Source of the DNA: Geobacter sp.
Lineage (GTDB): Bacteria; Desulfobacterota; Desulfuromonadia; Geobacterales; Pseudopelobacteraceae
Length of the DNA stretch: 64,000 bases
Direction: 5' to 3'
NCBI GenBank assembly: GCA_003574895.1
Contig: PJFB01000008.1
Coordinates: forward strand, 124,001 to 188,000
In this document: one piece after another, positions 56,759 to 64,000 of the stretch
Position numbering within the stretch: the first letter of the stretch is position 1
Layout: each line of letters opens with the position of its first letter
The notes under the pieces: generated by a model
Told to the model about the DNA's origin: nothing
What the model saw: the letters and a program-made list of their open reading frames with translations, nothing else
Database searches by the model: none
Translations under genes and position numbers: made by a program

Positions 56759-57358
56759 GTGCTAAACAGGTTGCGTATCGCCACGCTATTTGTCCTGATT
56801 CTCGTTATCAGCGGGTGTGCTGGTGGAACGATGGTGGTCCTGACACCGAATCCTGATGGCAAGACCGGCTCTATAACGGTGTCCAACCAGGCTGGCGGCG
56901 TAGATATAAAATCTCCATACAATGCAACAACAGTCAAGAACAGCACCGAATCCCCAAATCCTCCGAGCGAATTGAGCAGAGATACCATTAACACTATCTT
57001 TTCCGAGGCGCTCTCCATTGAGCCGAAACCCCCGGTCCACTTTATCCTCTATTTTGAAAAAGACCTTTTACTTACCTCCGATTCTGTCAAACTTCTGCCT
57101 GAGATCCTAATTGCCATCAAGGAGCGGAGTTCAACCGACATCTCTGTTATCGGGCATACCGACACCGTAGGAAGCAGGGAATACAACATGGCCCTTTCGA
57201 TCAACAGGGCGAACTCCGTCAGAGACCTGCTGGTCACCAAGGGAGTGAATCTCAATCACATAAAGACCACCTCCCACGGAAAAGAAAATCCATTAATAAA
57301 GACTGAAGACAATGTAAATGAGCCAAGAAACAGAAGGGTGGAAGTTGTCGTTAGATAG
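56759..57358 (+). CDS. OmpA-like lipoprotein
   Basis: 199 residues from GTG 56759, after AGAGGAGG. Lipobox VISGC makes Cys20 the lipidated residue. An unstructured stretch is followed by a C-terminal OmpA domain (about 95-199: [60 protein letters not shown]) that binds peptidoglycan. The 3' end overlaps the hybrid kinase gene by 41 bp, so they are coupled. Confidence 0.9.
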   Translation: MLNRLRIATLFVLILVISGCAGGTMVVLTPNPDGKTGSITVSNQAGGVDIKSPYNATTVKNSTESPNPPSELSRDTINTIFSEALSIEPKPPVHFILYFEKDLLLTSDSVKLLPEILIAIKERSSTDISVIGHTDTVGSREYNMALSINRANSVRDLLVTKGVNLNHIKTTSHGKENPLIKTEDNVNEPRNRRVEVVVR

Positions 57359-60356
57359 CGACCATAATTTGAATAGCACTCCCCCCGACCATCACTTGAA
57401 GAGGCTGATAAGAACGACCCTTATCTATGGCCTTGTTTTGAACCTTGTTGCAATTGCAGCCTATCTTATTCACCCTTCTTTTGTCAGGTCGCTAAACAGC
57501 AAAGCTACCGACGCCATCCTTTCTCTTTCCACGACAAAGACGGCATCCGGCTCCGTGATGATTGTCGATATCGACGACAAAAGCCTGGCTAAATACGGGC
57601 AATGGCCATGGCCAAGATATCGCCTGGCGAAGTTGCTGCAAAAAATCTCAGAACAGGAAGCAAACAGTATCGGTCTTGACTTGATCCTGGCGGAACCGGA
57701 CCGCACATCCCCTGGAAACATACAATCCACCATTGCAAAAGAGCTCGGTTACAAGATCGACATTTCCGGAATCCCTCCCGAAGTAGCCGACCACGATCGC
57801 TACCTTGCAGACACGCTCGCAAAAGGACCGTTCGTATTGGGCTATGAATTTCTGTTCAAGGGCGGGACGCATGGGGCGTGCGGGTTGCATCCACTTAATA
57901 CCCTGTGGATCAACAGTAATAATTCGGCCTTAGAAACATCGGCTTTATTTGCGGCCCAAGGCGTTGTCTGCAACCGCAAATTATTTTCTGATGCCGTTTC
58001 CTACTCGGGATTTCTGAATGCAACCCCGGACTCGGACGGGATTCTCAGGCGTGTTCCTCTTCTGATGCGTTTTGGGGAACAACTGTTCCCATCTCTTGCT
58101 CTCGCTACAATAATGCAGTCGGGGAAAACGAGTCAGGTCCGTATTGAACCGCGGGATAACGGACTTATGAACCTTGTTGTCGGCAGGACCGTCATCCCGA
58201 TCGACAGACAGGGCAACGTGACCATCAATTTCAACAGCATCGCCGGCTCTGTTCAGAGTATTTCTGCCGCAGACCTATTGGATACCAAGGTTTCCAAGAC
58301 CCTATTTAAAGACAAAATTGTCCTTGTCGGCTCATCGGCCTCCGGGTTGGGAAAGATCTACCGGACCTCGGCCTTAATGGTTAATTCGGATGTGGAACTC
58401 CAAGCACTTCTGCTTGAGAACCTGCTGACGGGACAGGTTGCTGTCCGTTCGGGAAACTTTGTCTTCGTGGAAGCCCTGGCAGGTCTCCTGGCGGCAATTC
58501 TAATCTGCATCTCAGTCATTAAAATGGGAATTCTCGCCAGCGGCTTGATCGCCGCAACTTCCATTTTCAGCTTCTGGGCTGTGGCAGCCGTGTTTTTCCA
58601 GAGAACCGGGATGTTGTTCTCTCCGTTATTGCCTTCTTTTCTGGTAGTACTTAATTATACGGTTATTACAATCCTCAAGAGTTGGCAAAACCAACAGTAT
58701 GCAAGAGAACAGACTAATGATGCCTTCATTATGCTCATGTCCAGCGAAAACAACCTTAATTCCATCATCAAGTCAGTTCCTGACATCATCTTCCGCTTGG
58801 ACTCAAACGGTCGTATAACATTTATCAGCCCCGCGATAACCAGATACACCGATACTCCCGACAGGTTCATCGGCCAACCTATTTTCGATCTGGTCGCTCC
58901 TGAAGATCTGGACAAGGCCAAGTACCGGCTTAACGAAAAACGGACCGGAGAAAGGGCCACGCGTGGCTTGGAGGTTAGATTTAAACTGCCGTACCATCAC
59001 GATGGAGAGGCAGATGAGGTCAGTTATTTTAGCGTTTCCGCCGAGGGTATATACCGTGGAGACACCCCCTCATCTGCTAATTTTGTCGGGACCCAAGGGA
59101 TAATAAGGGACATCACGGAACAGAAGAAACTGGAAGGCAAGTTGCTACATGCCCAAAAGATGGAGGCTGTGGGAAACCTTGCTGCGGGTGTTGCCCATGA
59201 TTTGAACAACATCCTTTGCGGCATGGTCGCATACCCGGAGCTGCTGCTGCTTGAACTGCCTAAAGACAGCCCGCTGCGGGACAAGATAACAACCATACAG
59301 AAGACGGGACAGAAAGCTGCGACAATTGTGGAAGACCTGCTAACGCTGGCCCGTCGCGGGGTCAAGGTTTCCGAAATTGTAAATCTGAACATGATCGTAT
59401 CCGATTATCTTGCCTCTCCCGAGTTCGCAATTACAAAGCAGAATCACCCCAACATTACCATTGATACCGACCTTGCTTCAGACCTCATGAACGTGATGGG
59501 GTCACGGGCACAACTCTCAAAGACGATCATGAACATTCTGAACAATGCTACGGAGGCAATGCCTTCCGGGGGTGTTATCCGTATCTCGTCATGCAACAGT
59601 TGCCTTGATTCGCCGATGAATCTTTACGAAACTATTCCTGCTGGAGAGTATGTCTGCATAAGTGTCGCCGACGAAGGTGTGGGGATTTCCAAAGAGGATC
59701 TACAAAAGATTTTTGAACCGTTTTACAGCAAAAAAGCTATGAAACGAAGTGGTTCCGGATTGGGGATGACTATTATATGGGCTACCGTAAAGGACTACAA
59801 CGGCTACATCGATCTTAGGAGCAGTGAGGGAGAAGGGACAGAGATTATTATTTATCTCCCTTCCACACGTGAAAACGAAGAAACCAATCCCCACAGGATA
59901 GGCCTGGAAGATTACATAGGCACGGAGCATGTTCTTGTCGTTGACGACCTACCGGAGCAAGCTGAAATAGCGACAAAAATGCTGAACAAACTCGGATACA
60001 ACGTCAGCTCTGCTGCCAGCGGAGAAGCAGCCTTGGAATTCATGCAAAACAACAAACCCGATCTGGTTGTGCTGGACATGATAATGCCCGGTGGAATCGA
60101 TGGACTGGATACTTACAAGAGGATTATCGATATTTATCCCGATCAACGAGTCGTCATAACAAGCGGTTTTTCCGAATCAGAACGGGTCCGGGCCGCCCAG
60201 CAACTGGGTGCCGGGAGCTACATACAGAAACCTTACACAATGGAAAAATTCGGCGTGGCGATCAGGAGGGAGTTGGATAGGGGCAAGGACGGTCTTTCCT
60301 ATAACCGGGCAACTTGCATGCCGCTTGAAAAGACAGATAAAACATGTAGGATGTAG
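57318..60356 (+). CDS. CHASE2-PAS hybrid histidine kinase with receiver
   Basis: 1012 residues. Membrane helix about 29-50; periplasmic CHASE2 domain about 52-365 ([21 protein letters not shown]); three membrane helices about 375-455; PAS about 478-610; HisKA with H-box AHDLNN and phospho-acceptor His627; ATPase domain with N-box [32 protein letters not shown]; receiver about 870-990 with phospho-Asp920 ([10 protein letters not shown]). No DNA-binding domain. The FecR and OmpA genes upstream suggest it senses an envelope or cell-wall signal. Output partner not found. Confidence 0.92.
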   Translation: MSQETEGWKLSLDSDHNLNSTPPDHHLKRLIRTTLIYGLVLNLVAIAAYLIHPSFVRSLNSKATDAILSLSTTKTASGSVMIVDIDDKSLAKYGQWPWPRYRLAKLLQKISEQEANSIGLDLILAEPDRTSPGNIQSTIAKELGYKIDISGIPPEVADHDRYLADTLAKGPFVLGYEFLFKGGTHGACGLHPLNTLWINSNNSALETSALFAAQGVVCNRKLFSDAVSYSGFLNATPDSDGILRRVPLLMRFGEQLFPSLALATIMQSGKTSQVRIEPRDNGLMNLVVGRTVIPIDRQGNVTINFNSIAGSVQSISAADLLDTKVSKTLFKDKIVLVGSSASGLGKIYRTSALMVNSDVELQALLLENLLTGQVAVRSGNFVFVEALAGLLAAILICISVIKMGILASGLIAATSIFSFWAVAAVFFQRTGMLFSPLLPSFLVVLNYTVITILKSWQNQQYAREQTNDAFIMLMSSENNLNSIIKSVPDIIFRLDSNGRITFISPAITRYTDTPDRFIGQPIFDLVAPEDLDKAKYRLNEKRTGERATRGLEVRFKLPYHHDGEADEVSYFSVSAEGIYRGDTPSSANFVGTQGIIRDITEQKKLEGKLLHAQKMEAVGNLAAGVAHDLNNILCGMVAYPELLLLELPKDSPLRDKITTIQKTGQKAATIVEDLLTLARRGVKVSEIVNLNMIVSDYLASPEFAITKQNHPNITIDTDLASDLMNVMGSRAQLSKTIMNILNNATEAMPSGGVIRISSCNSCLDSPMNLYETIPAGEYVCISVADEGVGISKEDLQKIFEPFYSKKAMKRSGSGLGMTIIWATVKDYNGYIDLRSSEGEGTEIIIYLPSTRENEETNPHRIGLEDYIGTEHVLVVDDLPEQAEIATKMLNKLGYNVSSAASGEAALEFMQNNKPDLVVLDMIMPGGIDGLDTYKRIIDIYPDQRVVITSGFSESERVRAAQQLGAGSYIQKPYTMEKFGVAIRRELDRGKDGLSYNRATCMPLEKTDKTCRM

Positions 60357-60384
60357 TTCCATAATTACCATAGGAGATAACACC

Positions 60385-60969
60385 ATGAAACGTTTTATGA
60401 CAATGATGCCATTCATCCTGCTGCTTATGCTCTTGTCCGGCTGCGGCTATAACACCATGCAGGCCAATGAGGAGGCGGTCACCGCCGCCTGGGGCAACGT
60501 GGAGTCCTCCTACCAGCGGCGGGCCGACCTGATCCCCAACCTGGTGGAGGTGGTCAAGGGCTATGCCAAGCATGAGGCAGACACACTCAAGGCCGTTACG
60601 GAAGCACGCGCCAAAGTAGGCTCGATGCAGGTTTCAAAGGACGTACTCAACAACCCGCAAAGCATGAACAAGTTCCAGCAGGCCCAGGGAGAACTCTCCG
60701 GAGCCCTCTCCCGCTTGATGGTGGTGGTGGAGAAGTATCCAGATTTGAAGGCCAACCAGAACTTCCTTGATCTTCAAAAGCAGCTGGAAGGGACGGAAAA
60801 CCGCATCAATGTTGCCCGCGAACGCTACAACCAGGCGGTGCAGGTCTTCAACACCAGCATCCGCACCTTCCCCAACTCACTGACCAATTCAATGATGCTG
60901 CACCTGCAGCGCAAAGAACCGTTCAAGGCCGAGGAAGGAGCCAAGGTGGCACCCAAAGTGAAATTCTGA
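60385..60969 (+). CDS. LemA-family lipoprotein
   Basis: 194 residues from ATG 60385, after TAGGAGA. Lipobox LLSGC (Cys20). Characteristic segments [66 protein letters not shown] and [25 protein letters not shown]. Function unclear, usually next to TPM proteins. 58 bp before the TPM gene. Confidence 0.94.
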   Translation: MKRFMTMMPFILLLMLLSGCGYNTMQANEEAVTAAWGNVESSYQRRADLIPNLVEVVKGYAKHEADTLKAVTEARAKVGSMQVSKDVLNNPQSMNKFQQAQGELSGALSRLMVVVEKYPDLKANQNFLDLQKQLEGTENRINVARERYNQAVQVFNTSIRTFPNSLTNSMMLHLQRKEPFKAEEGAKVAPKVKF

Positions 60970-61027
60970 CCTGATCGCTGTTCCCCACGCATTCAATTTA
61001 TCCGCGCCGGGAACGTCTGGAGTTTTT

Positions 61028-61921
61028 GTGGATTTGAAGCGCATCATCATTACCGTCATCTTGCTACTGTTGCCGCTTCCGGTGTTGGCGCTGGATGTTC
61101 CCCGCCTGACCGGACGCGTCAACGACTACGCCGGAATGCTCTCCCCTGACGCAACAGCCAGGATAGAGCAGAAACTGGCCGGTTTCGAGCGCGACCAGTC
61201 CACGCAGATCGTGGTCTTGACCATCCCCTCGCTTCAGGGCGACGATATCGACCAGTTCGCAATCCGTGTGGCCGACCAGTGGAAGATCGGCCAGAAGGGC
61301 AAGGACAACGGCGTGATCCTGATTCTGGCCCAGGCAGAACGCAAGGTCCGCATCGAAGTGGGAATGGGGCTGCAAGGGGTATTGCCGGACATAACCGCCG
61401 GCCGCATCATTCGCGACGTCATGCGCCCCTATCTGAAAAACAATAATTTCGACCAGGGCATCGAGGCCGGGGTTGATGCCATCATGGCCGCAACCAAGGG
61501 TGAATTCAGGGCGTCTCCCCAGGATGGGGCCAACAAATCCCACCGCAAATCAAACTCAACCGCAACCGTTTTCCTCCTTGTCGCGGTGGCCGCAGTCATT
61601 CTGGGATCGATTTCCCGCTACCTCGGTGGCCTGGCCGGAGCAGCCGGCCTGCCTCTGGCCGCTTATTTCACCTTTCCAGGAATTGGCCTGGTAACCCTTC
61701 TCATCTTTGCTGCGGTCGGTTTCGGCGGAGGCCTGCTGCTCGCCTTGCTCTTCTCCGGCATGTTTGGCAGTGGCGGTGGTGGCAATTTCGGCGGTGGTGG
61801 CGGATACTGGGGCGGTGGTGGTGGTTATTGGGGGGGTGGCGGTTCATCAGGCGGCGACAGCGGCGGTTTTTCCGGCGGTGGCGGGGGCTTTGATGGCGGT
61901 GGTTCCTCGGACAATTATTAA
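61028..61921 (+). CDS. TPM-domain membrane protein (YgcG family)
   Basis: 297 residues from GTG 61028, after TGGAG. Signal peptide about 1-21. TPM domain about 25-155: RVNDYAGMLSPDATARIEQKLAGFERDQSTQIVVLTIPS, NGVILILAQAERKVRIEVGMGLQGVLPD, GRIIRDVMRPYL. Two membrane helices about 180-235, then a Gly-rich low-complexity tail (about 240-297) of GGGG repeats. Typical partner of LemA. Confidence 0.92.
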   Translation: MDLKRIIITVILLLLPLPVLALDVPRLTGRVNDYAGMLSPDATARIEQKLAGFERDQSTQIVVLTIPSLQGDDIDQFAIRVADQWKIGQKGKDNGVILILAQAERKVRIEVGMGLQGVLPDITAGRIIRDVMRPYLKNNNFDQGIEAGVDAIMAATKGEFRASPQDGANKSHRKSNSTATVFLLVAVAAVILGSISRYLGGLAGAAGLPLAAYFTFPGIGLVTLLIFAAVGFGGGLLLALLFSGMFGSGGGGNFGGGGGYWGGGGGYWGGGGSSGGDSGGFSGGGGGFDGGGSSDNY

Positions 61922-61992
61922 ATGTTTGTTAATTATCGAATTTCCACCTCATAAAATGTCTGAATCCTAGTCGGGTCGGCATCATCGCACTG

Positions 61993-62020
61993 TTTACAAA
62001 ATCTCCAAAAATGTTATTAT
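61993..62020 (+). promoter_or_regulatory. Promoter of the FlgT-like gene group
   Basis: TTTACA (61993-61998), 16 bases, TATTAT (62015-62020), about 100 bp before the small gene at 62119. Confidence 0.5.
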
Positions 62021-62118
62021 TCCGCATTATTTGTCTGTAATGTGATCATCGGTTACATTTCCGTCGTTTTCCGCTTTCCCCGTCCGTTCCACGACCATTA
62101 CCAGAATTGGAGGGTTGC

Positions 62119-62394
62119 ATGACACGCTGGATAGTCCTGGCAGTAACCGGAGGCTTCCTGGCCGTCTTCGTCAGCAACCCTGCTGCTGTCAAGACAAAAA
62201 AAGCTATCAACGAGCAACAGTTGCTCATCCACGCCATTCCTGCCCCAAAAGATGGAGAAGCGAAAAAAACCACGCTGGAGAGTGCGTTCTACTGGGTCAA
62301 CAAGACTATGGCCTCCTCAACTCGACCGCGGAGCTGGGCCGGCAAAGGCAAAAAGCACATACAGAAGGAAACAGGAGTACTTTGGAAAATATAG
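62119..62394 (+). CDS. Small exported or membrane-anchored protein, unknown
   Basis: 91 residues from ATG 62119, after GGAGGG; the TTG at 62107 is rejected. An N-terminal hydrophobic segment (about 3-24) looks like a signal anchor. The rest is basic with no known motif. 16 bp before the FlgT-like gene, likely the same transcript. Confidence 0.6.
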   Translation: MTRWIVLAVTGGFLAVFVSNPAAVKTKKAINEQQLLIHAIPAPKDGEAKKTTLESAFYWVNKTMASSTRPRSWAGKGKKHIQKETGVLWKI

Positions 62395-62410
62395 TTAAGG
62401 GGGGAGCCAC

Positions 62411-63514
62411 ATGAAGAAAATTCTTTTTGTAATGCTTGCGTTTCTACTCTTGGGCACGACAATCGCCTTGGCCGATATTGAGGCAACCGGCGAAGGCCCC
62501 AGCAAGGAGCAGGCCCTGGTAGCGGCCATGCGCCGTGCCGTGGAGCAGGGGGTGGGAACGTACGTCAAATCATCCACCACCGTAATAGACTCCGCACTGG
62601 TGGATGACAAGATTCTGTCCCACAGCAGAGGTTATGTCACCAGCTACAAGATCATCAAAGAGGATAAAACAGATGATGGCTACTCCGTGACCATTAACGC
62701 CAAGGTCGATAACAGGACCCTGAAAGACGATATCGACGCCCTCACCATCCTGCGCAAGAGCGTCGGGAACCCCCGCATCCTGGTTGCCTACAGTAAAAAG
62801 GGTGAAGGGGCCAAGGCCCTGCAGGGTAAGGATTTCATCGAAGAAATATACAACGGGATTGTCGAGGCCCTTACCGATAAACAATTCCGCGTTGTGGACA
62901 AGTCGGCGGCCGAGAGATTTTCACAACAGGTGGCCGCCACCCATGAAATCGACGTTGACCTGAACCAGGCTGCTGCGTTCGGACTCAAGTACAACGCCGA
63001 ATACACGCTGCTCTACAATGTCAGCGGCGATGTCAAGGAAGGGGTCGTATCCAAAGGTGTGAAGCTGCGCATCAAGGCTCAGCTGATTGACAATACCCGC
63101 TCCCAGGTGGTTACCAGCAAGGTAATCGAGCAGACCAGCAATGGCCAGACACTTGAGAACGCCCTGGAAAAAGCGGCCCGGGACGGCGGCAAAAAGATCG
63201 TCAAGCCCATGATAGAGGTGATCAGCAGGAACTGGATGGACGCGCAGCAGAACGGCCATATCTACACCGTGGTGATCGACGGCGTGGATGATCCGGAGGA
63301 GATAGCCAATTTCACTGCCATGTTCGAGAAGTTCCCACTTGTCAATGACGCCAAGGAGGTGGAGTCGGGCGGTGGCAAGTCTGCATTTGAGGCTACCTAC
63401 AAGGGTAAGCGCGACCAACTCGACCGGGACGTGATACGGGCCGCCAAGGAATTGGGCTGGACCATGAAAAAGATTCGGGCCGAAGGCGCCCGAAGCACAT
63501 GGAAAAAGCAGTGA
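62411..63514 (+). CDS. Exported FlgT-like protein
   Basis: 367 residues, signal peptide about 1-21. The N-terminal domain follows the FlgT/LPP20 pattern: IEATGEGPSKEQALVAAMRRAVEQGVGTYVKS, DKILSHSRGYVTSYKIIKE and VTINAKVDNRTLKDDI. A second domain about 118-260 includes PRILVAYSKK and KQFRVVDKSAAERF, as in FlgT middle domains, which sit in the flagellar H-ring of Vibrio. No flagellar gene is nearby, so an envelope role other than the flagellum is likely. Tandem with a similar gene. Confidence 0.75.
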   Translation: MKKILFVMLAFLLLGTTIALADIEATGEGPSKEQALVAAMRRAVEQGVGTYVKSSTTVIDSALVDDKILSHSRGYVTSYKIIKEDKTDDGYSVTINAKVDNRTLKDDIDALTILRKSVGNPRILVAYSKKGEGAKALQGKDFIEEIYNGIVEALTDKQFRVVDKSAAERFSQQVAATHEIDVDLNQAAAFGLKYNAEYTLLYNVSGDVKEGVVSKGVKLRIKAQLIDNTRSQVVTSKVIEQTSNGQTLENALEKAARDGGKKIVKPMIEVISRNWMDAQQNGHIYTVVIDGVDDPEEIANFTAMFEKFPLVNDAKEVESGGGKSAFEATYKGKRDQLDRDVIRAAKELGWTMKKIRAEGARSTWKKQ

Positions 63515-63546
63515 CCTGTCATGTTCAATCAATTGAGGAGGCATTT

Positions 63547-64000
63547 ATGCGCAAAGTGATCATGGCTCTGGTAGTAATGACAATGACCCTGTCACTGGCA
63601 CAACTGGCCCTGGCCGACATCTTCAAGGCAACCGGCAGGGGCAAAAGCGAAGAAGCGGCCATCGGCAGCGCCGTTGCCAACGCGATAGACTTGGCAACTA
63701 GACAGATGCTTGACGATGCCACCTACAAGAAAAACAAAGGCAAGATTGCCGGTGCCTTGAAAGGGAAAAGCAGGAAACTGGTCAACCATTACGAACAGGA
63801 AGGTGACATCGAATTCACCGGCGCCGGCTATGAGGCCCAGGTTACGGCCGATGTCAACATGAGGGCACTGGAGAACGAGATCAATGCCTTGGGGTTGTTG
63901 CAGGAGGCCATGGGCAACCCGCGCATCATGATCCTCTACAATCCCAAACTTCCGCAAGGTGGAACGCTCGGCCTTACCCGCGCCGATCTGGAGGCCTTTT
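63547..64000 (+). CDS. Exported FlgT-like protein, tandem paralogue (cut by window edge)
   Basis: 151 codons to the right edge; the C-terminus lies outside. ATG 63547 follows GGAGG. Signal peptide about 1-23. Same layout as the preceding gene: IFKATGRGKSEEAAIGSAVANAIDLATRQ, GYEAQVTADVNMRALENEI, GNPRIMILYNP. Only 32 bp after the preceding gene; a tandem duplication is likely. Confidence 0.8.
   Translation, partial: MRKVIMALVVMTMTLSLAQLALADIFKATGRGKSEEAAIGSAVANAIDLATRQMLDDATYKKNKGKIAGALKGKSRKLVNHYEQEGDIEFTGAGYEAQVTADVNMRALENEINALGLLQEAMGNPRIMILYNPKLPQGGTLGLTRADLEAF

Noticed and set aside
60208-60384. 59-codon upstream extension of the LemA frame
   Set aside because: It overlaps the kinase gene; ATG 60385 has a good ribosome site and gives a lipobox N-terminus.

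Overview
The window looks like chromosome from a Geobacter-type deltaproteobacterium (order Geobacterales). This is inferred from several things together: a periplasmic 12-haem cytochrome made of four triheme units, a monohaem cytochrome, many two-component, HDOD and GGDEF signalling proteins, an MglA-type GTPase operon, a nadC-birA-coaX cofactor operon, and E. coli-like sigma-70 promoters and sigma-32. No insertion sequence, prophage, CRISPR array or plasmid gene was recognised. The window is ordinary chromosome with many clade-specific genes.

Region 1-15 kb (minus strand) is the transcription/translation super-operon. In transcription order it runs tRNA-Thr(UGU), tRNA-Tyr, tRNA-Gly, tRNA-Thr(GGU), tuf, rpmG, tRNA-Trp, secE, nusG, rplK, rplA, rplJ, rplL, rpoB, rpoC (cut by the left edge). 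A near-consensus promoter precedes the first tRNA. An L10-type leader sits before rplJ and a stem-loop lies between rplL and rpoB. RpoB carries an apparent extra block of about 130 residues. Upstream lies rpoH, whose promoter overlaps a near-perfect CIRCE (HrcA) operator.

Region 15-31 kb holds a thiolase-like protein lacking both catalytic cysteines, a beta-hydroxyacid dehydrogenase, endonuclease III, a PHP phosphoesterase, a cytidylate-kinase-like/BON fusion, a methyltransferase-like membrane protein, and a four-gene operon (SPOR, helical-repeat protein, MglA-like GTPase, MgtC-like). Next come nadC-birA-coaX with a second EF-G, and a divergent 12-haem cytochrome gene whose promoter spacer is a palindrome.

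Region 31-44 kb (minus strand) holds an HDOD/GGDEF signalling operon, cheD next to a histidine-kinase-like protein whose phospho-acceptor His is Asn, a polyferredoxin, a pseudouridine synthase, a Tat-exported DUF362 protein, a secreted papain-like protease, an LPP20-like protein with an SLH/TPR lipoprotein, and a ROK kinase with a HIT protein.

Region 44-64 kb holds the malic enzyme-phosphotransacetylase fusion, two paralogous proteins of unknown function each with two similar domains (one in an operon with a seven-helix membrane protein and a monohaem cytochrome), AMIN, TonB-like and TPR genes, DedA-trmJ-SemiSWEET with overlapping starts and stops, and a FecR-OmpA-CHASE2 hybrid kinase module. 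It ends with LemA and TPM genes and tandem FlgT-like envelope proteins, the last cut by the right edge.

All family assignments come from reading motifs. No database search was run. Promoters and terminators are pattern matches.
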